Assembly: GCA_029558535.1 (NCBI GenBank)
Contig: JAKQEK010000253.1
Location: forward strand, 62,001-126,000
Length of the DNA: 64,000 nt
Source: Bacteroidota bacterium
Lineage (GTDB): Bacteria; Bacteroidota; Bacteroidia; Bacteroidales; ML635J-15
Reading direction: 5' to 3'
This document shows, piece by piece, positions 9,063-17,235 of the stretch (position 1 is the first letter of the stretch; each line of letters starts with the position of its first letter). Below the pieces are notes generated by a model. It had not been told where the DNA came from, made no database searches, and saw nothing but the letters and a program-made list of their open reading frames with translations. The position numbers and the translations under genes were made by a program.

Positions 9063-9830
9063 ATGGGATTTCGTTCTTTGATGTTTAGAGGGTGGTATTG
9101 GTACGTTAATAAAGTGGATAAAAATGCAGATATTCTATTTATGAATTATGGTTATCATGATGATAAAGAGTCTATAGAACTTAAAGAAATTGATGAACCA
9201 AACAGATATTCTGTACAGTTATATCACCGTTTAGTTAAAACTGTTGAGATTAAAGGTAAAAGTATTATTGAAATAGGATGTGGTAGAGGCGGAGGACTGG
9301 ATTATGTTGCCAGGACTTTTAAACCTGCAACTGCATTGGGTATCGATTTAGACAAAATTGCAGCCAAATTTGGAAATAAACATTATAAAGTTGAAGGTCT
9401 GAAATTTGAACAAGGTGATGCTCAATCTTTAAATGTTCCAGCTTGTAGTATGGACGTTGTGCTTAATGTTGAGTCTTCTCATCGCTATCCAGATATGGAT
9501 AGATTCTTATCAGAAGTTAATAGAATATTAAAGCCCGGAGGGTATTTTCTGATTACAGATTTTCGTTATAAGGAAGAAATGGATGAATTTAAAACTCAAA
9601 TAGCTAAATTGAATTATAAATGTTTTGACGAACAACTGATAAACGAAAATGTTATTAGATCGCTTGAACTTGATACTCCGAGAAGAGAAAATTTGGTTAA
9701 AAAGTTAACTCCCAGATTTTTACATAAAACTGCTTTAAATTTCTCCGGTGCAATTGGTTCTGAAACTTTCGAACAAATTAAAAATGGAGATTATATTTAT
9801 TTTGTTTATTGTTTCCAAAAACCGGAATAA
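9063..9830 (+). CDS. class I SAM-dependent methyltransferase
   Basis: 255 residues. A methyltransferase core is visible: motif I IIEIGCGRGGGLDYVA, acidic GIDLD at the end of strand 2, GDAQSLNVP, and the post-motif LKPGGYFLITDFR. The pattern with N-terminal MNYGYHDD and ESSHRYPDMDRFLSEV resembles small-molecule O- or C-methyltransferases of the Methyltransf_11/25 type, related to the phthiotriol/sterol-methyltransferase-like group. The acceptor is unknown. It stands alone with its own -7 box and converges on the hydrolase gene at 9872. Confidence 0.85.
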   Translation: MGFRSLMFRGWYWYVNKVDKNADILFMNYGYHDDKESIELKEIDEPNRYSVQLYHRLVKTVEIKGKSIIEIGCGRGGGLDYVARTFKPATALGIDLDKIAAKFGNKHYKVEGLKFEQGDAQSLNVPACSMDVVLNVESSHRYPDMDRFLSEVNRILKPGGYFLITDFRYKEEMDEFKTQIAKLNYKCFDEQLINENVIRSLELDTPRRENLVKKLTPRFLHKTALNFSGAIGSETFEQIKNGDYIYFVYCFQKPE

Positions 9831-9871
9831 CAAATTAGGTTTGCCTTGCTTAACTAGTAAAAGTTATTGAA

Positions 9872-10513
9872 TTAATCTGTAAAGAACGGGTTGTATTTTT
9901 TCTCGTCAATTACAGTTGTATCAGTACCATGTCCAGGATAAATAACAGTATCAGGAGGCAGTTTAAAAATTCTGTTTATAATACTGTTCATTAGTTTTTC
10001 ATAATTTCCACCAGGCAAATCTGTACGTCCAACACTTTCCATAAATAAAGTATCACCCGAGATTAAAAAATCATCTTCTTCACAGTATAGTCCTATGCTT
10101 CCAGGACTATGACCCGGCAATGCAATTACTTCAAGTTGAGTGTCACCAAACTTAATAATATCATGATCCTTAATGTTCTTGTCAGGTTTTGGTGGAGGTT
10201 CTATTGCATATCCGAATTTGTCCGCTACACATAACGCATTCTCAATTAAAAAATTGTCTTCAAAACTCATTAACATTGGAATCCTATAATGCGAATCCAG
10301 ATAATAATTCCCGCATACATGGTCAAGATGACCGTGAGTGTTAATAAGGTATTTAGGGATTAAAAAATTATCTTGGATAAAGTCGTATAGCTCTTTTAAT
10401 TCAGAATGTGAATTTGCTGCTCCGTCAATAATTACAGCTTCGTATGAACCGTCATACAATACATAACAATTGGTTTTAAAATCGTTAAATACAAATCTTT
10501 TAATTTTTGTCAT
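9872..10513 (-). CDS. MBL-fold metallo-hydrolase (glyoxalase II-like)
   Basis: 213 residues. The metal-binding motif THGHLDH is at 59-65, followed by GHSPGSIGLY, ISGDTLF and YPGHGTDT, which supply the remaining histidines and aspartate of a binuclear metallo-beta-lactamase fold. The size fits the small YcbL/hydroxyacylglutathione-hydrolase-like group. Its start overlaps the end of the upstream acyltransferase gene by 14 bases, so they form a two-gene operon. Confidence 0.9.
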   Translation of the reverse strand: MTKIKRFVFNDFKTNCYVLYDGSYEAVIIDGAANSHSELKELYDFIQDNFLIPKYLINTHGHLDHVCGNYYLDSHYRIPMLMSFEDNFLIENALCVADKFGYAIEPPPKPDKNIKDHDIIKFGDTQLEVIALPGHSPGSIGLYCEEDDFLISGDTLFMESVGRTDLPGGNYEKLMNSIINRIFKLPPDTVIYPGHGTDTTVIDEKKYNPFFTD

Positions 10514-11399
10514 TTTGTTGCTTATTTAGTGATTCTCTGTTGTATTTCCATCTCCTGTGAGACCATAGCCAAAACTCAGGTTTCTCGATTATGTCTTTTT
10601 CTAGCCTTTCAAAATATAATTTTGTTATTTCGCCTGAATTATAATCAATAGGGTTTTCTATCAATTCTTCAAATTTCAAACTATATTGACCTCTTTTTGT
10701 CTTTGATATTTTTAAATATAATACAGGTAAATTAGTCTTTTTTGCATAAGCCTCCGGGCCATGCAAACACGGGGTATCTCTATGTAAAAAATCAGTCCAT
10801 ATAGCCCTTTCAAGGTTTGATGGACTTTGATCTGCTGCCATTATTACTGCTACCGGTTTTAACGGTTTTTCTTCAAATATTGTTTTAGTTTCCTGTACCG
10901 CTACCATTTTCATTCCGAACCTTTTACGTCTTTTTAATCCAAAATGTTCGCTAAATTTGTTAGTTAAAGGTAAATAAAGTGCAATTGCCTGATGTGAGAT
11001 TGCATTATTTGTTGCTAAAATGCCGTACTCCCAATTGCCGTAGTGCGAAGTTAGACACAAAACGGATTTTCCTTCCGAAAAATATTTTTCTGCAATTTCA
11101 GTGTTTTTTACCTGATAATGTTTTTTTAACACTTTTTCTCTTAAACTCATGCTTTTTATTGACTCTAGTGTAATATCGGACAAGTGTCGGTAGAAATCCT
11201 TAACAATTCTGGTAATATCTTCTTCGGCTTTATCAGGAAATGATTTTCTAATATTATCAAAAGCTATTTTACGTCTGTATTTAAAAACATAGAAAAGGAA
11301 AAAATACAAGATGTCAGCTAACAAATATAATTTCCAAAATGGTATCAGTTTGAAAATTGCGACTATTATTCGGAAACTTAAAAATTCAATAAACTTCAT
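10500..11399 (-). CDS. lysophospholipid/lipid A acyltransferase family (LpxL/HtrB-like)
   Basis: 299 residues with a hydrophobic N-terminal anchor. The catalytic HX4E motif is seen as HYGNWE (119-124), followed by the ADQSPS block and a conserved tail WLWSHRRWKY, all typical of the LpxL/HtrB family. It probably adds a secondary acyl chain to lipid A at the inner membrane, although Bacteroidota members also acylate other lipids. A -7-like box lies at 11422-11429. Confidence 0.9.
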   Translation of the reverse strand: MKFIEFLSFRIIVAIFKLIPFWKLYLLADILYFFLFYVFKYRRKIAFDNIRKSFPDKAEEDITRIVKDFYRHLSDITLESIKSMSLREKVLKKHYQVKNTEIAEKYFSEGKSVLCLTSHYGNWEYGILATNNAISHQAIALYLPLTNKFSEHFGLKRRKRFGMKMVAVQETKTIFEEKPLKPVAVIMAADQSPSNLERAIWTDFLHRDTPCLHGPEAYAKKTNLPVLYLKISKTKRGQYSLKFEELIENPIDYNSGEITKLYFERLEKDIIEKPEFWLWSHRRWKYNRESLNKQQNDKN

Positions 11400-11421
11400 T
11401 TATAACAATGCATATTTACTA

Positions 11422-11429
11422 CAAAAATA
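11422..11429 (-). promoter_or_regulatory. -7 box for the acyltransferase operon
   Basis: Reads TATTTTTG on the minus strand, 22 bases upstream of the acyltransferase ATG. It faces the divergent promoter at 11476-11504. Confidence 0.4.
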
Positions 11430-11475
11430 AAATAATTTTAACATTAATTGTCTGAAAACTAAACAGAATTTCGAA

Positions 11476-11504
11476 TTGTTTGAAATATCGGATATGTATT
11501 TTTG
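11476..11504 (+). promoter_or_regulatory. promoter with ATG directly at the expected transcript start
   Basis: TTG at 11476-11478, 18 bases, then TATTTTTG at 11497-11504. Only four bases (TATT) separate the box from the ATG at 11509, so the transcript is expected to be leaderless or nearly so. The same 15-base arrangement occurs at 38549-38563. Confidence 0.55.
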
Positions 11505-11508
11505 TATT

Positions 11509-12093
11509 ATGAGATTTTGTATAAAAAATATTACACTGTTTTCTATAGTTCTTATATTGTCCTTGGCATCTTGTACCAAAAAGATGTATATAAGCGAAGA
11601 AGTGATTTATTCAGTAGATGATGAAAGTAAAGCAACTAACCCACACAGTTCAATAGAAAATGTTAATATTATTACTGATGAGCAACAACTAATCATTTCG
11701 TTAATTGAATATGCAGAAAGCTTGGATGGAAGTCCGTACCAATGGGGTGGTACAACACCTGAAGGTTTTGATTGTAGTGGTTTTATTCAACATATTTATG
11801 CTCACTTCGGGATAAAAATACCTCGAATGCCAGCCGATATGGCAGCGATAAGCGAAAAAGTGGATAAAAAAGATTTATTACCCGGAGATATCGTTTATTT
11901 TAAGGGAAGTAATCTAAATTCGGATGAAATTGGCCATGTTGCTATGGTTGTTGAGAAAACTTCAGATGGCTTTAAATTTATTCATTCTACAACCAGCAAA
12001 GGAGTTATAGTGAGTGATATAAATCAATATGACTATTGGAAATCAAGGTATTTATTTGCAACAAGATTTAAAAAAGATACATTACTTCGTTAA
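11509..12093 (+). CDS. NlpC/P60 family lipoprotein, cell-wall hydrolase
   Basis: 194 residues. The signal peptide has a lipobox LASC, so the protein is probably a lipoprotein. A single NlpC/P60 domain has its catalytic Cys (C89) in FDCSGFIQH, the histidine in IGHVAMVVEK and a third polar residue in FIHSTTSKG. Such enzymes cleave D-Glu-gamma-mDAP bonds in peptidoglycan. The start is set at 11509 because a longer frame from 11476 would read through the promoter and place residues before the signal peptide. A paralogue with LysM domains follows. Confidence 0.92.
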   Translation: MRFCIKNITLFSIVLILSLASCTKKMYISEEVIYSVDDESKATNPHSSIENVNIITDEQQLIISLIEYAESLDGSPYQWGGTTPEGFDCSGFIQHIYAHFGIKIPRMPADMAAISEKVDKKDLLPGDIVYFKGSNLNSDEIGHVAMVVEKTSDGFKFIHSTTSKGVIVSDINQYDYWKSRYLFATRFKKDTLLR

Positions 12094-12164
12094 TTTACGC
12101 TCTTGTTTGCTGGTCTTTTTAATAAAATTAGTTTTATTTGTAAAAATAATAGATTAAAATTTTG

Positions 12165-13298
12165 ATGAAATTAATAATTTATATAATAACAATTTGTGTA
12201 TTTTTAGGCTTTAGCAACATAAAAATGTTTTCACAGGTATCTGAAGAAGACAGTTTGAGTAAATCAGATTTGTTAATTGTCAGTGAAACAGAAGACAGTA
12301 TTTTGTTGCATAATATAAATGATACAATCTCTGATAAATATGCAGGCCTAGATTCAATACAGCGTATCCGAACCATGCTTATTGATTCAATAATTGATTA
12401 CGGTAAGACATTTGTAGGCTTGAATTACAGATACGGAGGCATTACTCCCGCAGGATTTGATTGTAGCGGATTTATTTTTCATATACATCGCCATTTTAAC
12501 CTTCCAATGCCTCGTGTACCAAGCGCTACATGTTTGATGGGAGAAAAAGTACATATAGACAGTTTACAACCCGGCGATTTGGTCTATTTTAAAACTCGCG
12601 CTGCTTATGATAATACTATCGGGCATGTTGCAATGGTAATAGAAAAAATTCCCGGTTCTTTTATAATGATTCACTCAGCAAGTCATGCAGGATTAGTTAT
12701 TGAAGATTTTTCACAGTATTCGTATTATGTTTCGAGATATCTTTTTGCAAATCGCTTACCTGATGAGTTTTATTTAAGGCAGTGGAATGACAGCCTAATG
12801 AATATATACAAATATAAAAACGCTGATCTTTATAAAGAACATGTTGAATCGGTGATTCCTGCAGAGCAACCGGCAGGGACGGTTGAGATGCAATATACAG
12901 TTAAATCAGGTGATGCGGTTAGTCTTATTGCTTCGTGGTATGGCGTTAAAACGGCTGAAATATTGGCATGGAACGGAATGGGGAGTTATAGTCTTCGTGT
13001 TGGTCAGGTCTTGAAAATTTATATAAAATCAGAATTACAATCAATATATAAAAATATCAATAATATGAGTTTTGAGGAGAAGCAACGAACAGTGGGAATA
13101 GATCCGGTCAAAAATGAAGTTAAGCCTGAACCTGAAGATCCAAATTATGAATATTACACAGTTAAAGCAGGAGACTCACCATACAGCATTTCGAAAAAAT
13201 ATACCGGCGTTACTGCTGATGATATTATGAAATTAAATGGAATAACAAATCCTTCATCTTTGAGAATAGGGCAAAAACTTAAAATTAAAAAGAAATAG
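12165..13298 (+). CDS. NlpC/P60 peptidoglycan hydrolase with two LysM domains
   Basis: 377 residues with a signal peptide ending near KMFSQ. The catalytic domain has Cys100 in FDCSGFIFH, His in IGHVAMVIEK and MIHSASHAG. Two LysM modules follow: MQYTVKSGDAVSLIASWYG (about 245-290) and YYTVKAGDSPYSISKKY to the C-terminus. Both bind peptidoglycan and anchor the enzyme in the periplasm. The catalytic domain is clearly similar to that of the preceding gene, indicating a tandem duplication followed by LysM gain or loss. The start is the ATG at 12165. Confidence 0.93.
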   Translation: MKLIIYIITICVFLGFSNIKMFSQVSEEDSLSKSDLLIVSETEDSILLHNINDTISDKYAGLDSIQRIRTMLIDSIIDYGKTFVGLNYRYGGITPAGFDCSGFIFHIHRHFNLPMPRVPSATCLMGEKVHIDSLQPGDLVYFKTRAAYDNTIGHVAMVIEKIPGSFIMIHSASHAGLVIEDFSQYSYYVSRYLFANRLPDEFYLRQWNDSLMNIYKYKNADLYKEHVESVIPAEQPAGTVEMQYTVKSGDAVSLIASWYGVKTAEILAWNGMGSYSLRVGQVLKIYIKSELQSIYKNINNMSFEEKQRTVGIDPVKNEVKPEPEDPNYEYYTVKAGDSPYSISKKYTGVTADDIMKLNGITNPSSLRIGQKLKIKKK

Positions 13299-13402
13299 CT
13301 CTTTTTCGCATTTCTATTTCTATTTACATAATTTAAACTTTTTATGTTATATTTTGTTATATTTACTGTTAATTAAACAATGTTAAACTAAAATTATATA
13401 AT

Positions 13403-14110
13403 ATGGAAGAAAAAGTTTATTCAATGCCGCGTATAGGTGAGGCTGCACCGGAATTTAAAGCAGTAACAACACAAGGTGAAATCAATTTTCCGGGCGATTA
13501 TAAAGGAAGTTGGGTTATTTTATTTAGTCATCCTGCCGATTTTACTCCGGTATGTACATCTGAATTTATGACTTTTGCTACAATGGAAAAGCAATTTAAT
13601 GAAGCCAATTGTAAACTGGTCGGACTTTCTGTTGACGGTTTGTATAGTCATATTGCATGGTTACGTACTATTAAAGAAAAAATAGAGTATAAAGGGATGA
13701 AGAATGTTGAGGTGATGTTTCCTTTAATCGAGGATATTACTATGGAAGTAGCAACAAAATATGGTATGATGATGCCGGGTGAAAGTAATACAAAAGCAGT
13801 GCGAGCTGTATTTGTAATTGACCCTAAAGGAATTGTTCGTACTGTTTTGTATTATCCCCTTAGTCTTGGACGTAATTTTGACGAAATTTATCGTATCGTT
13901 ATAGCTTTGCAGGCTGCTGATGAGTTTAATATTGCAACTCCTGCAGACTGGAGACCGGGTGATGAAGTAATTGTCCCAACAGCAGGTTCATGTGGTACAG
14001 CAAAAAACAGAATGGAAGGTAAAGAAGGCGAAATGAAATGTTACGATTGGTTCTTCTGTACAAAAAAACTTGATAAGGAAACTGTTTTGAAGAAAATTAT
14101 AAAAAAATAG
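13403..14110 (+). CDS. peroxiredoxin, Prx6 / archaeal-type
   Basis: 235 residues. The peroxidatic cysteine C51 is in SHPADFTPVCTSEF. The long C-terminal arm carries C197, C213 and C219 (CYDWFFC), as in archaeal Prx6-type enzymes where distal cysteines help resolve the sulfenic acid. It reduces H2O2 and organic peroxides in the cytosol. It is a monocistronic gene closed by a hairpin terminator. Confidence 0.93.
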   Translation: MEEKVYSMPRIGEAAPEFKAVTTQGEINFPGDYKGSWVILFSHPADFTPVCTSEFMTFATMEKQFNEANCKLVGLSVDGLYSHIAWLRTIKEKIEYKGMKNVEVMFPLIEDITMEVATKYGMMMPGESNTKAVRAVFVIDPKGIVRTVLYYPLSLGRNFDEIYRIVIALQAADEFNIATPADWRPGDEVIVPTAGSCGTAKNRMEGKEGEMKCYDWFFCTKKLDKETVLKKIIKK

Positions 14111-14130
14111 TAATTATTTGTATTTTTTGA

Positions 14131-14168
14131 GAAGGTGTATAAAGTAATTTTTACACCTTTTTTTTATG
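14131..14168 (+). terminator. rho-independent terminator after the peroxiredoxin gene
   Basis: AAGGTGTA at 14132-14139 pairs with TACACCTT at 14152-14159 across a 12-base AT-rich loop and is followed by a run of T. Confidence 0.75.
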
Positions 14169-14220
14169 TAAATGTTTTTTTGTTTTATTTTTTGTAATTT
14201 TATACTTTAAACAAAAGAAT

Positions 14221-15099
14221 ATGATAACCATAAACCATGAAACTTGTAAAAGATGTCTTCTTTGCGTAGAAGTGTGTCCAAATAAAATACCAGTGAAAGA
14301 CGATACAGGGTTAATAACCGTAAGGCGTGAAAGAGAACACCTATGTATAGAATGCGGACAATGTATGGCTGTGTGTCAAACACATTCAATCAATGCCGGA
14401 AAATTATCATACGAAAATGATTTTTTTGAGCTTTCAGGAGAAAAACCTTCTGAAAATGCATTTAATGAACTAATTTTTTCGAGACGTTCGGTGAGAAATT
14501 TTAAGGATAAGCCTGTGCCTAAAGAAATTTTAGAAAAAATAATTGATGCCATTTCTTTTGCACCGCCTTCATTTCCTCCACATAGAGTAGAACTGGTTGT
14601 TATAAATAACATTGAATTACTTAAAAGCACTCTACCAAGAATGGTTGAAAACTATAAGGCATTGTTAAAGATGATGAAAAATCCATTTATAACACATATA
14701 ATTAAAAAGAAAATTGGTCAGCCGAAATATCTAACCTTAAAAAATCATCTTATTCCATTATTAACTGTAAAAATGCCCGAAATGGAAAAAGGTAATGAAG
14801 ATGCTTTAACCAGAGGTGCGCCTGCAATAATATTGTTTTTAACGGAAAAAAACCAAGAGGATAACTCGCAAAATATTTCTATTGCAGCAACATACGGGAT
14901 GTTAAAAACACATTCTATGGGTTTAGGCGGTGCAATTTTAGATATTATTCCACCTGTGATAAACCGAGATCAGGAATTGAGAAAATTATACGGTATCCCT
15001 GATACTCACGAAATAATTACTTCTCTGATAATTGGATATCCAAAGTATAAATATCAAAGAGGGATTAAAAGAAAACTAAAAAGTGTTAAATGGATTTAA
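14221..15099 (+). CDS. ferredoxin-nitroreductase fusion protein
   Basis: 292 residues. Two 4Fe-4S sites form the N-terminus (C9, C12, C15, C19 and C42, C45, C48, C52), followed by a nitroreductase domain starting at SRRSVRNFKDKPVP and containing MGLGGAILDIIPP, a flavin-contact loop. Such proteins are FMN oxidoreductases coupled directly to ferredoxin-like clusters and are common in anaerobes; the substrate is unknown. The start is the ATG closest to the first cluster. Confidence 0.92.
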   Translation: MITINHETCKRCLLCVEVCPNKIPVKDDTGLITVRREREHLCIECGQCMAVCQTHSINAGKLSYENDFFELSGEKPSENAFNELIFSRRSVRNFKDKPVPKEILEKIIDAISFAPPSFPPHRVELVVINNIELLKSTLPRMVENYKALLKMMKNPFITHIIKKKIGQPKYLTLKNHLIPLLTVKMPEMEKGNEDALTRGAPAIILFLTEKNQEDNSQNISIAATYGMLKTHSMGLGGAILDIIPPVINRDQELRKLYGIPDTHEIITSLIIGYPKYKYQRGIKRKLKSVKWI

Positions 15100-15126
15100 A
15101 ATGATTATTTAATAATTGCTCTCATT

Positions 15127-15861
15127 ATGGATTGGGGTATATTTAAAGGTTTTTCATCTAACCGTCAGTTAATGGATAATTGGCATTCACCTGTTTGCCC
15201 TACATGTAGCAGGGGACTGAAACCATGGATTGACTGGATTTATCATGGCTCTGTCGGATATTGTGAAGATTGTGAAAATATATGTTTAGTCAAAACAACT
15301 TCTAAACCATCTTTAAACAACCATCCAAAGATAGAGATAGATGAGTTTGTGAGTCATGAATATCATAAAATTGAATTTGATAGTGGATTGATGTCTCCTC
15401 GGCAATTATGGAATTACTATAAAAATATTCCCACTACTTACGAAAATATCTGTATTCTTAATGAAGAACGTAAAAAACTTGAGAATTACAACAACGAAGA
15501 AAGTAAATTGTTAGGACATCTGATTTGGCGACTGATTTTTAATTCTGAGCATTTTGATAAAGAACTGTTTGTAGAATATTTAAGATTTGCAATGCAGTAT
15601 CCACATTTTTATAATATGTATGAAAAATATGAAGTTTGGTTAGGATATGAGATTGATTTGGCAAACACTTTAGAAAAATTATATAAAGATGAAATTTACG
15701 AATCAATTTATGAAATATGGCAATTATTTGGAAATTCTAGAAGTAATTTGAATTATAAGTCTGCCATTGGTATTTTTGTTTTACCTGATTATATTTTGTA
15801 CAAAAAATTTGAACCGGAATTTGATGAGTTTTTGAGTAAGATAATTGTAAGAAAATTTTAA
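15127..15861 (+). CDS. unknown protein with N-terminal zinc-ribbon-like Cys4
   Basis: 244 residues, no signal peptide. The N-terminus has CPTC (about residues 24-27) and CEDC (about 46-49), a four-cysteine zinc-ribbon or rubredoxin-knuckle arrangement, with tryptophans between them. The remainder is acidic, tyrosine-rich and helical. No family was recognised. It follows the nitroreductase by 27 bases and precedes another unknown gene by 11, so the three are probably co-transcribed. Confidence 0.75.
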   Translation: MDWGIFKGFSSNRQLMDNWHSPVCPTCSRGLKPWIDWIYHGSVGYCEDCENICLVKTTSKPSLNNHPKIEIDEFVSHEYHKIEFDSGLMSPRQLWNYYKNIPTTYENICILNEERKKLENYNNEESKLLGHLIWRLIFNSEHFDKELFVEYLRFAMQYPHFYNMYEKYEVWLGYEIDLANTLEKLYKDEIYESIYEIWQLFGNSRSNLNYKSAIGIFVLPDYILYKKFEPEFDEFLSKIIVRKF

Positions 15862-15872
15862 ATTGCCAGATT

Positions 15873-16523
15873 ATGAATGATGTTTTAAATTGGATTTATA
15901 TTATAGGTTTTGTATTATTAGCTGGTTTTGTTATTTATTTATTCGGAGCTGTTCCGATGATGATAAATCAGAAAAAAATGATAGGAGCTTATCGTAAACT
16001 TGCTTCGTTATATGGATTTGAAATTAAAAATGATAAGATCAAACTAATCCCTAATTGGCCAACAATAAAAGGGTTCTTTAATAAAAAATATTTCATTGTT
16101 ACACAAGCCAGGTATGGTAAGAATACAAGCTTTTATAATTCATCCACTGGAACATGGAGAACTTTTTCAAATTATATTACAAAGATTTCTACAAAACTGT
16201 GGAATCCTGTATGTGGAGATTTTAAAATGGTAAATAGCAGCATTTTTAAAAAGACATACAATGTAGAGGAGTTTGAAGATTCTGTTTGTATTGACGGTAC
16301 ATCGGCTGAGCAAGTAAAAAATCTTTTAAATGATAATATAAAACAGGAAATTATTGATGTATTAAACAAAGGAGGTATTTTACATATTGAAGTTAAAAAT
16401 GGAATTTTGTTTGCATCGAATTTTCATGGTCTTGTGAATGATAATGACGTGGAAGAGTGTAGTAAAAGGATAAAATTATTATGTGAACTGTCTTATCTTT
16501 TAGATTTGAAGAAACCTCAATAA
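15873..16523 (+). CDS. membrane-anchored protein of unknown function
   Basis: 216 residues with one N-terminal membrane helix (about 8-28, WIYIIGFVLLAGFVIYLFG) and a soluble domain of about 185 residues with an aromatic beta-rich start and a basic patch (NQKKMIGAYRKLA). The topology suggests a cytoplasmic or periplasmic domain tethered to the inner membrane. No family was recognised. It probably works with the preceding Cys4 protein, on spacing alone. Confidence 0.75.
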   Translation: MNDVLNWIYIIGFVLLAGFVIYLFGAVPMMINQKKMIGAYRKLASLYGFEIKNDKIKLIPNWPTIKGFFNKKYFIVTQARYGKNTSFYNSSTGTWRTFSNYITKISTKLWNPVCGDFKMVNSSIFKKTYNVEEFEDSVCIDGTSAEQVKNLLNDNIKQEIIDVLNKGGILHIEVKNGILFASNFHGLVNDNDVEECSKRIKLLCELSYLLDLKKPQ

Positions 16524-16530
16524 AAATAGA

Positions 16531-17235
16531 TTAATATTTGCTGTAACTTATTGGAATTCCGAACCTGATACCAATCCCTACATAATAATTGCGATGCTTT
16601 ATAATATAATCGGAATCAAAAGTATATAAATCTATTAATCCATGTTCATATTTAATTTCTGCATACACTATAAAATTTGGTTTTATTTTATATTCAATTC
16701 CTCCTCCGACATTTAAACCCATATTTATTTTTTTAAAAGCATCTGTATTCTCAACATTTATTGGAACTACTTCGTTACCGTTGAATGTCTCAGGGAGATT
16801 TGCATAAGTATTTTGTTTTGTCAAAAACCCAATATGAAAGCCTGCAGACAAGAAAATATTAAATTTCTTTCGACCTAAATTGAAACTAAAATCGGCAGGA
16901 ATGGTGATATATGAAAATTTGTTAAATGTTTTATAATTTCCTATAGGATTGTTATAAATGTCAAAATAGGAGTTATAATAGCAGAAGCCTTTATTAATTA
17001 TCGAGAATCCTGATCTGAAAGCAAATTCGGGATTAGCAGCAAAAACTATACTTATACCTCCACACAGTCCATTGTAGGGGCTGATTGTGATTGGGTACCC
17101 CGAGATTTTTGAAAAACTTAATCCTCCCCAAGTACCTACGAATAGGGTTGAATCAGAATTAACCTTCCATGCATAACTGTTCAGGCAGATAGAAAGAAAC
17201 AAGATGAAAAATACTGATTTATTTATTCTTTTCAT
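16531..17235 (-). CDS. PorT-like outer-membrane beta-barrel protein
   Basis: 234 residues with a signal peptide (KRINKSVFFILFLSICLNSYA). The rest alternates aromatic and polar residues as in an eight-stranded PorT/OprF-like barrel (GFSIINKGFCYYNSYFDIY, GGGIEYKIKPNFIVYAEIKY) and ends with a barrel-like strand. The start is the ATG at 17235, which puts the signal peptide at the N-terminus and overlaps the xseA end by 17 bases. It is the last gene of the minus-strand operon. Confidence 0.8.
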   Translation of the reverse strand: MKRINKSVFFILFLSICLNSYAWKVNSDSTLFVGTWGGLSFSKISGYPITISPYNGLCGGISIVFAANPEFAFRSGFSIINKGFCYYNSYFDIYNNPIGNYKTFNKFSYITIPADFSFNLGRKKFNIFLSAGFHIGFLTKQNTYANLPETFNGNEVVPINVENTDAFKKINMGLNVGGGIEYKIKPNFIVYAEIKYEHGLIDLYTFDSDYIIKHRNYYVGIGIRFGIPISYSKY

